Shown: positions 17,369 to 26,334 of the stretch, piece after piece
How positions within the stretch are numbered: position 1 is the first letter of the stretch
Layout of the letters: each line of letters begins with the position of its first letter
NCBI GenBank assembly: GCA_965260995.1
Contig: CBDHCD010000002.1
Coordinates: forward strand, 744,001 to 808,000
Origin: JBBROS01 sp965260995
GTDB taxonomy: Bacteria > Pseudomonadota > Alphaproteobacteria > Acetobacterales > Acetobacteraceae
DNA: 64,000 nt
Direction of reading: 5' to 3'
Notes under the pieces: generated by a model
Database searches by the model: none
The model's input: the letters and a program-made list of their open reading frames with translations, nothing else
Told to the model about the DNA's origin: nothing
Program-made: the position numbers and the translations under genes

Positions 17369-17860
17369 ATGTCCGAGAACCAGACCCGCACTCTCGCCGA
17401 TCTCAAGGATCTCGCGGTCGCCAGCGCCGCCGTGCAGCCCGAGGCTCCGAAACGTGAGCCGAAACGCGACGCCCAGGGCCGCAGCTACGCCACCGGGCGG
17501 CGCAAGAACGCCATCGCCCGGGTGTGGATCAAGCCCGGCAAGGGCGAGATCGTCGTGAACGGCAAGCGCGTCACGCAGTACTTCGCGCGGCCGGTGCTTC
17601 GCATGCTGCTGTCGCAACCGTTCCTGGTGACGGACCGTCATAACCAGTTCGATGTCATGTCCACCTGCACCGGTGGGGGCCTTTCTGGTCAGGCTGGCGC
17701 GCTGCGCCACGGCATCAGCCGCGCGCTGACCTATTATGAGCCGGAGTTGCGGCCCGTCCTCAAGCTGGCCGGATTTCTCACGCGCGACTCGCGCGTGGTC
17801 GAGCGCAAGAAATACGGTCGCGCCAAGGCCCGCCGCAGCTTCCAGTTCAGCAAACGCTGA
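17369..17860 (+). CDS. rpsI: 30S ribosomal protein S9
   Basis: A 163-residue protein. The core has YATGRRKNAIARVWIKPGKG, VNGKRVTQYFARPVLRMLL and GGGLSGQAGALRHGISRALT, and it ends with GFLTRDSRVVERKKYGRAKA and the universal basic tail ending SKR, which reaches toward the P-site tRNA. About 35 N-terminal residues precede the core, an extension common in alphaproteobacteria. It is the second gene of the rplM operon and is followed by a clear intrinsic terminator. Confidence 0.98.
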   Translation: MSENQTRTLADLKDLAVASAAVQPEAPKREPKRDAQGRSYATGRRKNAIARVWIKPGKGEIVVNGKRVTQYFARPVLRMLLSQPFLVTDRHNQFDVMSTCTGGGLSGQAGALRHGISRALTYYEPELRPVLKLAGFLTRDSRVVERKKYGRAKARRSFQFSKR

Positions 17861-17887
17861 CCGCCGCTCCCTGGCTTACGAGCGAAC

Positions 17888-17918
17888 AGGGCGGTCCTTG
17901 AGACCGCCCTTGTTGTTT
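17888..17918 (+). terminator. Intrinsic terminator of the rplM-rpsI operon
   Basis: GGGCGGTC (17889-17896) pairs perfectly with GACCGCCC (17902-17909) across a five-base loop, followed by TTGTTGTTT. It lies 28 bases after the rpsI stop and before argC. Confidence 0.9.
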
Positions 17919-17955
17919 CAGGGGACTTGACCGAAGGTTTGGTTGGAGAGCTGGC

Positions 17956-18906
17956 ATGACCAAGATGGTGTTCATCGACGGCGAAGCAGGCACGACGGGC
18001 CTGGGCATCCGCGAGCGGTTGGCCGCGGTGCCGGAGGTGGAGGTGCTCAGCATCGACCCGGCTCGACGCAAAGATCCGGACGCGCGGCGCGAGATGATGG
18101 GCGCCGTCGACCTCGTCGTGCTGTGCCTGCCGGACGCGGCGGCCAAGGAGAGCGTCGCCTTGGCTGCAACACTCGGCGACCGTGCGCCGAAGCTGCTGGA
18201 CGCGAGCACGGCGCATCGGACCGATCCGGCTTGGGCCTACGGCTTCCCCGAGCTGGCGCCGGGGCAGGCGGCGCGCATCGTTGGGGCCGCGCGGGTCAGC
18301 AACCCTGGATGTTACCCAACGGGAGCGATCGCGCTGATCCGGCCCTTGATCGAGGCCGGGGTATTGCCGCCCGATTACCCGATCACGGTTAACGCCGTCA
18401 GCGGCTACTCCGGCGGCGGGCGCGGCATGATTGAGGCGCATGAGGCAGCGAATGGCCCGGCCTTCGAACTCTACGCGTTGTCGTTGGAGCACAAGCATGT
18501 GCCGGAGGTGCAGCGCCACGCCAAGCTCACGCGGCGGCCAATCTTCGTCCCCTCCGTGGCGCACGTGCGACAGGGTATGCTGGTCAGCGTGCCGCTGCAC
18601 CTCGATCTGTTGCCAGGACGGCCCGGCGTAGACGACCTGCATGCCGCCTTGGCGGCGTGGTACTCGGAATCGGCGCTGGTGCGGGTGGCGCAGCCTGAGG
18701 CGGGCGGCACACTTGGGATGGCGGCCCTGAACGACACAGATCAGATGGAATTGCGCGTGTTCGGCCACGCCGGGCACAACCATGCTGTTCTGGTGGCGCG
18801 TCTGGACAACCTTGGCAAAGGGGCGTCTGGAGCGGCAGTGCAGAACTTGCGGCTGATGCTGGGGCTCGAGCAGGCCGTGCTGCGGGAATTGGCCTGTGCT
18901 GTATGA
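17956..18906 (+). CDS. argC: N-acetyl-gamma-glutamyl-phosphate reductase
   Basis: Third step of arginine synthesis: NADPH-dependent reduction of N-acetylglutamyl phosphate to the semialdehyde. The 316-residue protein has the N-terminal EAGTTGLGIRERL dinucleotide motif (a variant of GxxGxxG), the SNPGCYPTGAI block with catalytic Cys119, VSGYSGGGRGM and the substrate histidine region SLEHKHVPEVQ. Its length matches the short (type 2) form of ArgC rather than the roughly 345-residue form. It is placed after the ribosomal operon terminator with its own start, and the next gene overlaps its 3' end by 11 bases. Confidence 0.95.
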   Translation: MTKMVFIDGEAGTTGLGIRERLAAVPEVEVLSIDPARRKDPDARREMMGAVDLVVLCLPDAAAKESVALAATLGDRAPKLLDASTAHRTDPAWAYGFPELAPGQAARIVGAARVSNPGCYPTGAIALIRPLIEAGVLPPDYPITVNAVSGYSGGGRGMIEAHEAANGPAFELYALSLEHKHVPEVQRHAKLTRRPIFVPSVAHVRQGMLVSVPLHLDLLPGRPGVDDLHAALAAWYSESALVRVAQPEAGGTLGMAALNDTDQMELRVFGHAGHNHAVLVARLDNLGKGASGAAVQNLRLMLGLEQAVLRELACAV

Positions 18907-19423
18907 ATTGGATGGAGTGCGCCCGCGCATTGCCGATGATGCTTGGGTCGCGCCGGACGCGACCGTGATCGGTGACGTCTGGCTCGGCTCGCGCAGCACC
19001 ATCTGGTTCAAGTGCCTGGTGCGCGGCGACACGAACCGCATCCGCATTGGCGATCGCACGAATATCCAGGACGGCAGCATCCTGCACGTCAACCCCGGCG
19101 AGGAGTGGGCATGCGAGATCGGCAACGACGTGACGGTCGGGCACGCAGCGATCGTTCACGCCTGCAAGCTGATGGATCGGGCATTCGTTGGCATGGGGGC
19201 GACGGTGCTGGACGGGGCGGTCATTGAGGAAGGGGGGATGCTCGCGGCGGGGGCGTTGCTGACGCCGGGCAAATGTGTTCCGCGCGGCGAACTCTGGGGC
19301 GGGTCGCCAGCGCGCAAGATGCGGGACATTCCGGAGCAGGACCGGGCCGCGCTGGACAGGATCGCTGTCCACTATGCCAAGTTAGGCATGTCTTATCGGA
19401 TTGGGCTGACACCGATTTGTTGA
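18896..19423 (+). CDS. Gamma-class carbonic anhydrase family protein
   Basis: The GTG start at 18896 overlaps the argC stop by 11 bases, so it is likely translated from the argC message. The 175-residue protein is a left-handed beta helix of hexapeptide repeats: VAPDATVIGDVWLGSRSTIW, IRIGDRTNIQDGSILHV and VTVGHAAIVHACKL. The three histidines expected to bind the metal are present at about positions 64, 83 and 88. This fits the YrdA/CaiE/gamma-CA group. Many members lack proven carbonic anhydrase activity, so the reaction is uncertain. Confidence 0.9.
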   Translation: MLYELDGVRPRIADDAWVAPDATVIGDVWLGSRSTIWFKCLVRGDTNRIRIGDRTNIQDGSILHVNPGEEWACEIGNDVTVGHAAIVHACKLMDRAFVGMGATVLDGAVIEEGGMLAAGALLTPGKCVPRGELWGGSPARKMRDIPEQDRAALDRIAVHYAKLGMSYRIGLTPIC

Positions 19424-19432
19424 TGTCCGACC

Positions 19433-20035
19433 ATGCGGACGCCCCATATGCTCAGCATGCGACGCTCAACAATCTACACGATCATAACAGGTTTGATGTT
19501 CGGCCTATCGGCTTGCGGGCCTGGGGTGCCGTTCGTGCCGGACCAGTCGCGTCTGCCTCCTGGAGCGCTGGGCGGCAGCAACATCAACCAGGATGTTGCC
19601 GCGGTGAACCAGGCGCAATGGGCTTTTGCGCTCAGCGATCGCACGCATGGGCGCCCGATCGAGGCAGCGCGGGCAGCAGCATCAATGGATTACATCGCTG
19701 GTCAGCTTTACGCGAGTCCGCGTTGGGCTCATATCTCGGCATTGACGAAAGAACAGTTGCTGCAAGGACGTGAGGAGGTTCGCGCAGCGCTCGGTGTTGC
19801 TCCGGGCGCTAAATCACAGCAGGTGGTGAACAGCCTGATCGCAGCCAGCAACGCACTCGTGGCCGGTGATCAGGCCGAAGCTGAGCGGGATCTAGGACCA
19901 CCTGTCTATACAGTCGGTGGCGCACAAGTTTTGGCGCGGCTGTCTAACTTGCCATATCTGCAATCTGCCAACATATCGACAACACGAGCCTTGAACGAAC
20001 TGTTTCAGAACGATCGGGGTATATTCAAGCCCTAG
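19433..20035 (+). CDS. Putative lipoprotein of unknown function
   Basis: A 200-residue protein whose N-terminus has basic residues, a hydrophobic stretch (TIYTIITGLMFGLS) and the lipobox-like LSACG, so Cys near position 28 is probably lipidated. The start may be ATG 19433 or 19448. The mature part is Ala/Gln-rich and soluble (NQDVAAVNQAQWAFALSDRT, MDYIAGQLYASPRW). I recognise no family. The stop codon TAG belongs to a CTAG tetranucleotide at 20032-20035 that directly borders an IS701-type remnant, so the C-terminus may have been altered by that insertion. Confidence 0.8.
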   Translation: MRTPHMLSMRRSTIYTIITGLMFGLSACGPGVPFVPDQSRLPPGALGGSNINQDVAAVNQAQWAFALSDRTHGRPIEAARAAASMDYIAGQLYASPRWAHISALTKEQLLQGREEVRAALGVAPGAKSQQVVNSLIAASNALVAGDQAEAERDLGPPVYTVGGAQVLARLSNLPYLQSANISTTRALNELFQNDRGIFKP

Positions 20036-20515
20036 CATTGCAACCGCGCGATTCGTTTCAGGCATGGGCGTGGCGCGGCGGCCTGGCGCGCGCGCCGCCG
20101 CACCGGCCGGGCTTGAGGAAGCCGGCCTCGTCGATCACCAGCGCCGCGTCCGGGGCGGCCAGCGCGTCCAGCGCGCGGCCCCCCACCACGCCGCGCAAGG
20201 CATCCGCGTCCCACCCCCGTGGTCGAGAATGGCCTGCTGGCGCCACGGCCCGGGGCCCGCCCGCTGCCTCGGCCCGCCCCACCCGGCCTTACGCCGCTCC
20301 GGCCCCAACAGGCCATCCAACAACAAGCCCGCCGACGCCACCACCCAGGCGCCGCCATCCGCTCTTGCGTGAATAACGGCCGCATCCGGGCCTTCACGTT
20401 GCGCAGCGACGATGCCCACGGCTCCAGCATCGTCTCCCTCAAGGCAGCCATCGCCCATGCACGCCCGGCCACGCGGGAGCGCGGCATCAGCGCCCCAATC
20501 CATGCAATTGCAATG
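20036..20515 (-). mobile_element. Internally deleted IS701-family element
   Basis: The minus strand carries broken pieces of an IS701 transposase N-terminal region: LRETMLEPWASSLRNVKARM, RPLFTQERMAA and a later VIDEAGFLKPG. The central and C-terminal parts are missing. The ends match as a short inverted repeat, CATTGCAA at 20036-20043 and TTGCAATG at 20508-20515. A CTAG, the preferred IS701-type target, borders the left end. The same transposase type is seen at 60.3 kb. Now a non-autonomous, MITE-like relic; the 134 bases from 20516 to the monooxygenase stop hold nothing recognisable. Confidence 0.72.
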
Positions 20516-20649
20516 GCGGCCGGCCAGTTCGTGACCCGGTGACCTCCCGGGGGCGGTGACGGCGCACGGCGCTGTGCTTGAACGGCATGAGAGGAATATG
20601 CTTGCCCCGCCAGGGTCAGGCCACCCGACCGTTCCTGCACCAACGCCCG

Positions 20650-22248
20650 TTAGCGCCCCAGCACGAAACCTTCATAATCCTTGCGGGCCACCTCTTCGCA
20701 AATCCCCGCATACCGCGTCAGCCCGCCAGCATAGGGCATGAACACGCGGGGCTTGCCGGGCACGTTTGCGCCCAAATACCAGGAGCTGGACGCCATCGGC
20801 AGCAGCGTCGCTGCCGCGGCTTCGTTCACGTGCGACACCCAACGGTCGGCAGCCTCCTTCGTCGGTTCGATGCGCCGAAGCTGGCGACCGCGGACGTGGG
20901 CAATGCAATCGGTGATCCAGTCCACGTGCTGCTCGATCGCGGTCGGCATGTTGCACAGCACGGACGGGCTGCCAGGCCCGGTCACCGTGAACAGGTTGGG
21001 GAACCCAGCGATTTGCAGCCCCAGATACGAGCGCGGCCCGGCGGCCCAGGCGTCGCGCAACCGCTGCCCACCGCGCCCCGCGATGTCAAGCGCCAGCAAC
21101 GGCCCGGTCATCGCGTCGAACCCGGTCGCGAACACGATCACGTCCAACTCATGTTCCGCGGCGGCCGTGCGAATGCCCGTGGGCGTGATCGCCTCGATCG
21201 GCGACGCGCGCAGATCGACCAGCGTCACGTTGTCGCGGTTGAACGTCTCGAAATACTCGGTGTCGATCGGCGGGCGCTTGGTGGCGAAACCGTGGTCGCG
21301 GGGAGTCAGCAGCTCGGCCGTCGCCGGGTCGTGCACGATCTGCGCGATCTTGGCGCGGATGAACGCCGAGGCGGTCTCGTTGGCCGCCGCGTCGGTCAGC
21401 ACGTCGCTGAACGCCGCCCGGAAGCGCAGGCCGCCGACGCGCCAGGCGTCCTCGTAGCAGGCCATCCGCTCCTCTGGCGTCGCCGCCAGGGCGGAGCGCG
21501 GCGACACGTCCCAGGGGTGGCCGTTGGTGGTGCTGCGCGACTTCGCGCGGATCTCCCCGTAGCGCGCCTTGATCGCCGCGCGCTCCTCGGCGCTCATCGG
21601 GCCGTTGCGGGCGGGGACGCTGTAGTTGGCGGTGCGCTGGAACACCGTGAGGTGCCCGGCCTGGCGCGCGATCACCGGCACGGCCTGGATGCCGGTGGAG
21701 CCGGTGCCGATCTGCCCGACCCGCTTGCCGGCGAAGTCGACGCCCTCGTGCGGCCAGTGCCCGGTGTGGTGCCACTCGCCCTCGAAGCGCTCCAGCCCCG
21801 GCACCTTCGGCACGTTGGCGGTGGACAGGCAGCCGACCGCGGTGATCAGGAACTGCGAGCGCAACCGCTCGCCCGACTGGGTCGCGACCTCCCACGCCCC
21901 CGCCGCCTCGTCCCACGCCGCACGGGTGACGCGGGCGCCGAACTGGATGTCGCGCTTGAGGTCGAACTTGTCGGCGACGAAGTTCAGGTAGCGCATGATC
22001 TCCGGCTGCTCCGGATACCGCTCGGACCAGTCCCACTCCTGCTCCAACTCCTTCGAGAAGGAATAGGAGTAGTAATAGCTCTCGGAATCGCAGCGGGCGC
22101 CGGGGTAGCGGTTCCAGTACCACGTCCCGCCCACGCCGTCCCCAGTTTCGAGCACCCGCACCGAGAGGCCGAGCCGGTCGCGCAATGCGTGCAGTTGGTA
22201 AAGCCCGGAAAACCCGGCGCCGACGATGATCGCGTCATAATCGAGCAT
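20650..22248 (-). CDS. Flavin-dependent Baeyer-Villiger-type monooxygenase
   Basis: The start is set at ATG 22248 (MLDYDAIIVGAGFSGLYQLH); a TTG 15 bases upstream is possible. The 532-residue protein has the FAD motif GAGFSG, the Baeyer-Villiger fingerprint FEGEWHHTGHWP (form FxGxxxHxxxWP) near residue 160 and the NADPH motif GTGSTGIQ. VGGTWYWNRYPGARCD is a second class I BVMO marker. It inserts oxygen next to a ketone carbonyl (cyclohexanone- or cyclopentanone-like, or a steroid), using NADPH and O2. It stands alone on the minus strand and its length is normal. Substrate unknown. Confidence 0.93.
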   Translation of the reverse strand: MLDYDAIIVGAGFSGLYQLHALRDRLGLSVRVLETGDGVGGTWYWNRYPGARCDSESYYYSYSFSKELEQEWDWSERYPEQPEIMRYLNFVADKFDLKRDIQFGARVTRAAWDEAAGAWEVATQSGERLRSQFLITAVGCLSTANVPKVPGLERFEGEWHHTGHWPHEGVDFAGKRVGQIGTGSTGIQAVPVIARQAGHLTVFQRTANYSVPARNGPMSAEERAAIKARYGEIRAKSRSTTNGHPWDVSPRSALAATPEERMACYEDAWRVGGLRFRAAFSDVLTDAAANETASAFIRAKIAQIVHDPATAELLTPRDHGFATKRPPIDTEYFETFNRDNVTLVDLRASPIEAITPTGIRTAAAEHELDVIVFATGFDAMTGPLLALDIAGRGGQRLRDAWAAGPRSYLGLQIAGFPNLFTVTGPGSPSVLCNMPTAIEQHVDWITDCIAHVRGRQLRRIEPTKEAADRWVSHVNEAAAATLLPMASSSWYLGANVPGKPRVFMPYAGGLTRYAGICEEVARKDYEGFVLGR

Positions 22249-22415
22249 CCTGACGTTCCTCAATATGTTGCGAGAACCCTAATCGCTTTGTTTCGGCGTC
22301 GCCAGGCGAGTTGCGCTGCTCTCGGCCGCATTGATTGACGCGTGGGAAACCAGGGCGGTAACCTTCCCCTTCAAGCCAGGGCGACAGACCCGGCGGAAAA
22401 CGGGAGAACGGCGCC

Positions 22416-23678
22416 ATGGCCACCATGAGCAAGACAGGCGTGATTCAAATTGGGCGGCGCGCCACGCTGGCGGGAACGGCGGCGGCGCTCGCCATGCCGC
22501 ACGTTGCCGGGGCGCAGGCGAAGGTGCTGAAGATCGGCATGCCGACCATCCTGTCGGGCCGAGTCGCGATCCTGGGCACGTCGAGTCGCATCGCTGTGGA
22601 CTTGGCGTTCAAGCGAATCAACGCCGCAGGCGGCATCGCCGGGCGCACGCTGGAACTGGTGGAGCGCGACAGCAAGGGGCGGCCGGATGAAGCTGCCAAG
22701 GTCACACGCGACCTCATCAACAACGACGGCTGCGAGATCGTCATCGACGGCGAGGCGTCCTCGGGGGCGTTCGCCGTCAATGAGGTGATCCGCGACCTGC
22801 CGGTGCTGTGCCTGCACACCAACTCCGAGACTTCGTCCCTGTCGGCTGACCCCAAGATCCGGGTTCCCACCGCGTTCCGCTGCGCGCGGCAGGGAATCCA
22901 CGACGCCGTTGCCGGCGGCACCTACGCCTCTGAAATTTCCAAGGCGAAGGGCCTCAAGCGCTGGATGACGTGCTCGCCCGACTACGCCTACGGCCGCGAC
23001 AACACTGCCGAGTTCCTGCAGTTCGCCAAAGTGTTCGACCCGTCCATCGAGGTGCTGGACCAAGTGTGGCCCAAGCTTTTCGCCGCGGACTACACCGAGA
23101 ACATCACCAAAATCCTGTCTGTCAAGCCGCAAGCGATGTATTCAGCCCTTTGGGGCGGCGACCTGGTCGCATTCATCGAGCAAAGCAACCTTTATCGCAC
23201 CTTCGACAACGTGACGCTCTTCTCCAGCGGGTTAGGCGATCCTCCGGTGTTGACCGCGATCAAGCAACTGCCCAAAGGGCTCAACACCGCCTATCGCTAC
23301 AACCGCAATTACCCGGCCAACCCGGACAACCTTGCCTTCGGCGAAGCCTTCAACAAAGCTGCCGGCTATGATCCGACCAACTGGGCCTGGCAGAACCACG
23401 TCGCCGTCGCCTTCATCGCGGAGGCCCTCAAGAGGACAGGCGGCAAAACGGACGGCGCGGCGCTCGCGGCCGAGCTGAAAGGCATGAAGCTCAAGTCCGG
23501 CATGGCCGTGGACGGCGAGATCGAGATGCGCGCCGAGGACCACACCATCATCGGCTACCCCGTCGCGTGGGGCCGGACCGTCCCGAAAGCCCCGTTCGTC
23601 GAGGACTTCGTCCCGGTGCCGTGGGGCAAAGTCCTTGAGCTGGAAGCGCAGTGGAAAGGCCAGAAGGGTTACGCCTGA
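22416..23678 (+). CDS. Branched-chain amino acid-type ABC substrate-binding protein
   Basis: A 420-residue exported protein. Its N-terminus carries GRRATLAGTAAALAMPHVAG, a twin-arginine-like signal. The mature part starts KVLKIGMPTILSGRVAILG and continues LAFKRINAAGGIAGRTLELV and DSKGRPDEAAKVTRDLINND, the peripla_BP_6 (LivJ-like) pattern. These proteins bind branched-chain amino acids, amides, urea or aromatic acids. It is the first gene of a five-component importer (22.4-27.05 kb). The ligand is unknown. Confidence 0.92.
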   Translation: MATMSKTGVIQIGRRATLAGTAAALAMPHVAGAQAKVLKIGMPTILSGRVAILGTSSRIAVDLAFKRINAAGGIAGRTLELVERDSKGRPDEAAKVTRDLINNDGCEIVIDGEASSGAFAVNEVIRDLPVLCLHTNSETSSLSADPKIRVPTAFRCARQGIHDAVAGGTYASEISKAKGLKRWMTCSPDYAYGRDNTAEFLQFAKVFDPSIEVLDQVWPKLFAADYTENITKILSVKPQAMYSALWGGDLVAFIEQSNLYRTFDNVTLFSSGLGDPPVLTAIKQLPKGLNTAYRYNRNYPANPDNLAFGEAFNKAAGYDPTNWAWQNHVAVAFIAEALKRTGGKTDGAALAAELKGMKLKSGMAVDGEIEMRAEDHTIIGYPVAWGRTVPKAPFVEDFVPVPWGKVLELEAQWKGQKGYA

Positions 23679-23702
23679 GCTGATGGCGAAGGGGCGCGGC
23701 GC

Positions 23703-24605
23703 ATGGACCTGAGCGCGCTGGCCGATTGCTTCGGCTCCGCCTCCTGCGCGGTGACGCAGGTCTCGACCGGGCTGATCGTGGGCATGCTGCTGTTCTTGGT
23801 CGCGTCGGGCCTGTCGCTGATCTTCGGCGTGCTCGGCATCATCAACTTCGCCCACGGCGCATTCTACATGCTCGGGGCCTACTTCGCCTTCACCGCCTAC
23901 GCCGCGACCAGCAGTTTCGTGGCCGCTTTGCTGGGCGGGGCGTTGGGCGTGGGTGTCGCCGGCATCGTGTTCGAGCGGCTGGTCATGAGCCGGGTCTATG
24001 GGCGGGACCTGCTGATGCAACTGCTGGTCTGCTACGCGCTGATCCTGATCCTTGACGACGCCGTGAAGATCGTCTGGGGCGCCGACTACCGGCTGATGGG
24101 CATGCCGGAGGCGTTCGCGGTGGCGCCGTTCCAGGTCGCGGGCGGGTTCATCCCCGGCTACTACGTGTTCATGCTGGCGGTCTCGCTCGGCGGCGGCATC
24201 CTGCTCTGGCTCGGCATCAACAAGACCCGGACGGGCAAGATCATCCGGGCGTTGGCGGTCAATCCCACCATGGTCGGCGCGCTGGGCAACAACACGACGC
24301 TGCTCTACGCCGGCGTGTTCGGCCTCGGCTGCGCCATGGCGGGGCTGGCCGGGGCGCTCGCCGCCCCCATCCGCACCCTCACGCCCGGCATGGGGCTGTC
24401 GATCCTGATCGAGAGCTTCATCGTCACGGTGATCGGCGGCATGGGCTCCATCCTGGGCGCGTTCATCGCGGCGGTGCTGATCGGGCTCACCCGCTCGTTC
24501 GGCTCCATCGGCTTCCCGCTGTTCGTGGACGGCATGATGTTCGGCCTCATGGCCCTGGTGCTGGTTACCCGGCCGACCGGGCTGCTCGGCGTGCGGCGGG
24601 GCTGA
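23703..24605 (+). CDS. Branched-chain amino acid-type ABC permease, LivH family
   Basis: A 300-residue membrane protein with about eight helices. The family block SLIFGVLGIINFAHGAFYML is near residue 40, and GCAMAGLAGALAAPI and FIVTVIGGMGSILGA follow near the C-terminus. It pairs with the LivM-like product encoded two bases downstream to form the inner-membrane channel for the ligand delivered by the binding protein upstream. Confidence 0.93.
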   Translation: MDLSALADCFGSASCAVTQVSTGLIVGMLLFLVASGLSLIFGVLGIINFAHGAFYMLGAYFAFTAYAATSSFVAALLGGALGVGVAGIVFERLVMSRVYGRDLLMQLLVCYALILILDDAVKIVWGADYRLMGMPEAFAVAPFQVAGGFIPGYYVFMLAVSLGGGILLWLGINKTRTGKIIRALAVNPTMVGALGNNTTLLYAGVFGLGCAMAGLAGALAAPIRTLTPGMGLSILIESFIVTVIGGMGSILGAFIAAVLIGLTRSFGSIGFPLFVDGMMFGLMALVLVTRPTGLLGVRRG

Positions 24606-24607
24606 GC

Positions 24608-25585
24608 GTGGGTCGGGACCTGCTGTGGAGCGCGGCCGCGTTGCTGGTGTTGTTGGCGTTGCCACTGGTGTTCCCGGAACCGGCGCTGCGCGACTTCCTG
24701 ATCTACGTGTTCGCCTACGGCCTGCTCGCCATGTCGCTCAATTTGCTGGTGGGGTTGACCGGGCTGGTGTCGTTCGGCCACGCCGCCTACTTCGCGTCCG
24801 GCGCCTACGTCTTCGGCCTGTTGATGCAGCGCACCGGGCTGCCGTTGCCGGTCGCGATGATGGCCGCGGTGGCCGGAACGGCCATCTTGGCGTTGGTGAT
24901 CGGCGCGATCTGCGTGCGGCTGACCGAGATCTATTTCTCGTTCATCACCCTCGCGTTCCAGATGTTCATCCACAGCGTCATCCTGACTTGGATCGGTCTG
25001 ACCGGCGGCGACCAGGGCCTGCGCGGCGGCATCCCGCGGCCGCCGTTCCTCGGCATCGACCTCGGGAACGCGACGGTGCTCTACGCCTTCTGCGGCGCGC
25101 TGTTCGTGCTGTGCCTGCTGCTGCTGCGGCAGGTGTCGCAGTCGCCGTTCGGCTACACGCTGCGCCTCGTCCGCGACAACCCGGCCCGCGCGACCTTCAT
25201 CGGCGTCGACGTCGTCCGCGCCAAGCTCGCCGCCTTCGTGCTCGCCGGCAGCGTGGCCAGCGTCGGCGGCATCATCCTGGCGCTGTTCGTGTCCGGCGCT
25301 TACCCCGAGTTCGGCTTCTGGACCACGTCGGGCGAGGCGATCTTCATGATCATGCTGGGCGGCACGCAGTTGTTCCTCGGCCCCCTGGTCGGCGCGTTGC
25401 TGCTGCAAACGCTGAACCACTACGTGACCATCTACACCGAGCACCACGGCTTGGTGCTCGGCTCGGTGATCCTTCTGATCGTGCTGGGGCTGCGGCGCGG
25501 GATCGCCGACTACGCCTGGGCCTGGTTCGCCGGCCGCCGCGCCCCGACCGTGCCGCGGGCGGCGCCGGAACCGGCGGGCGAATGA
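24608..25585 (+). CDS. Branched-chain amino acid-type ABC permease, LivM family
   Basis: A 325-residue membrane protein with a GTG start two bases after the LivH stop. LLAMSLNLLVGLTGLVSFGH and AAYFASGAYVFGLL form the LivM block; LRLVRDNPARATFIGVDVVR is the cytoplasmic coupling segment and FMIMLGGTQLFLGPLVGA a late membrane helix. Its stop overlaps the livG-like start (ATGA type), suggesting coupled translation. It forms the channel with the upstream LivH homologue. Confidence 0.93.
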   Translation: MGRDLLWSAAALLVLLALPLVFPEPALRDFLIYVFAYGLLAMSLNLLVGLTGLVSFGHAAYFASGAYVFGLLMQRTGLPLPVAMMAAVAGTAILALVIGAICVRLTEIYFSFITLAFQMFIHSVILTWIGLTGGDQGLRGGIPRPPFLGIDLGNATVLYAFCGALFVLCLLLLRQVSQSPFGYTLRLVRDNPARATFIGVDVVRAKLAAFVLAGSVASVGGIILALFVSGAYPEFGFWTTSGEAIFMIMLGGTQLFLGPLVGALLLQTLNHYVTIYTEHHGLVLGSVILLIVLGLRRGIADYAWAWFAGRRAPTVPRAAPEPAGE

Positions 25586-26334
25586 TGCTGGACGTGCGCA
25601 ACCTGTCGAAGTCGTTCGGCGGCGTGCAAGCGTCCGACGACGTGTCCATCCAGTTTCCTGAAGGCTCGCTCAGCGCGATCATCGGCCCCAACGGCGCGGG
25701 CAAGACCACCTTCTTCAACCTCATCTCCGGCCACGTCCGCCCCGATGCCGGGCAGGTGCTGTTCGACGGCGCCGATTTGGTCGGGCTGTCGAGCCTGCAG
25801 GTCGCGCGCCGCGGCCTGGCGCGCGCGTTCCAGGTCGCGGCCTTGTTCCCGAGCCTTTCCGTGCGCGAGGCGCTCTCCGCTGCGGTCGCCTCGCATCGCC
25901 GCCGCTCCTGGCGGATATGGACCCGTTTCCCGTTCGCGGACCTGGCTGGGCGGGTCGATGAGTTGCTGGACCTGATGGGCTTGGCCGCCCAGGCCGACGC
26001 GCTGTCCAGCACGCTGTCGCATGGCGACGGCAAGCTGCTCGACATCGGCCTGGCGCTGGCGCTGGAGCCGAAGGTGCTGCTGCTGGATGAGCCCACCGCC
26101 GGGATGGGCCCGGATGAGCGCTGGGGCATGATCGGCCGGGTTCATGCGCTATGGGAGCGGACCGGCATGACCATGGTGTTCATCGAGCACGACATGGACA
26201 TCGTGTTCAGGATCGCCCAAACCGTCCATGTGCTGAAGTACGGTGCCGTCCTGGCGCAGGGCACGCCGGATGCCATCCGCGGCAACCAACTGGTGATCGA
26301 CGCTTACCTCGGTGTGGATCATGGGGCCGGATGA
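25582..26334 (+). CDS. Branched-chain amino acid-type ABC ATPase, LivG family
   Basis: A 250-residue ABC ATPase with Walker A IIGPNGAGKTT, Q-loop region GLARAFQVAALFPSLSV, Walker B VLLLDEPTAGMGPDE and the C-terminal IEHDMDIVFRIA switch. The signature is the unusual SHGDGKLLDIGLAL in place of the standard LSGGQ, as in some LivG/UrtD homologues. It works with the LivF homologue as a heterodimer. Both its start and stop overlap its neighbours by four bases. Confidence 0.93.
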   Translation: MMLDVRNLSKSFGGVQASDDVSIQFPEGSLSAIIGPNGAGKTTFFNLISGHVRPDAGQVLFDGADLVGLSSLQVARRGLARAFQVAALFPSLSVREALSAAVASHRRRSWRIWTRFPFADLAGRVDELLDLMGLAAQADALSSTLSHGDGKLLDIGLALALEPKVLLLDEPTAGMGPDERWGMIGRVHALWERTGMTMVFIEHDMDIVFRIAQTVHVLKYGAVLAQGTPDAIRGNQLVIDAYLGVDHGAG

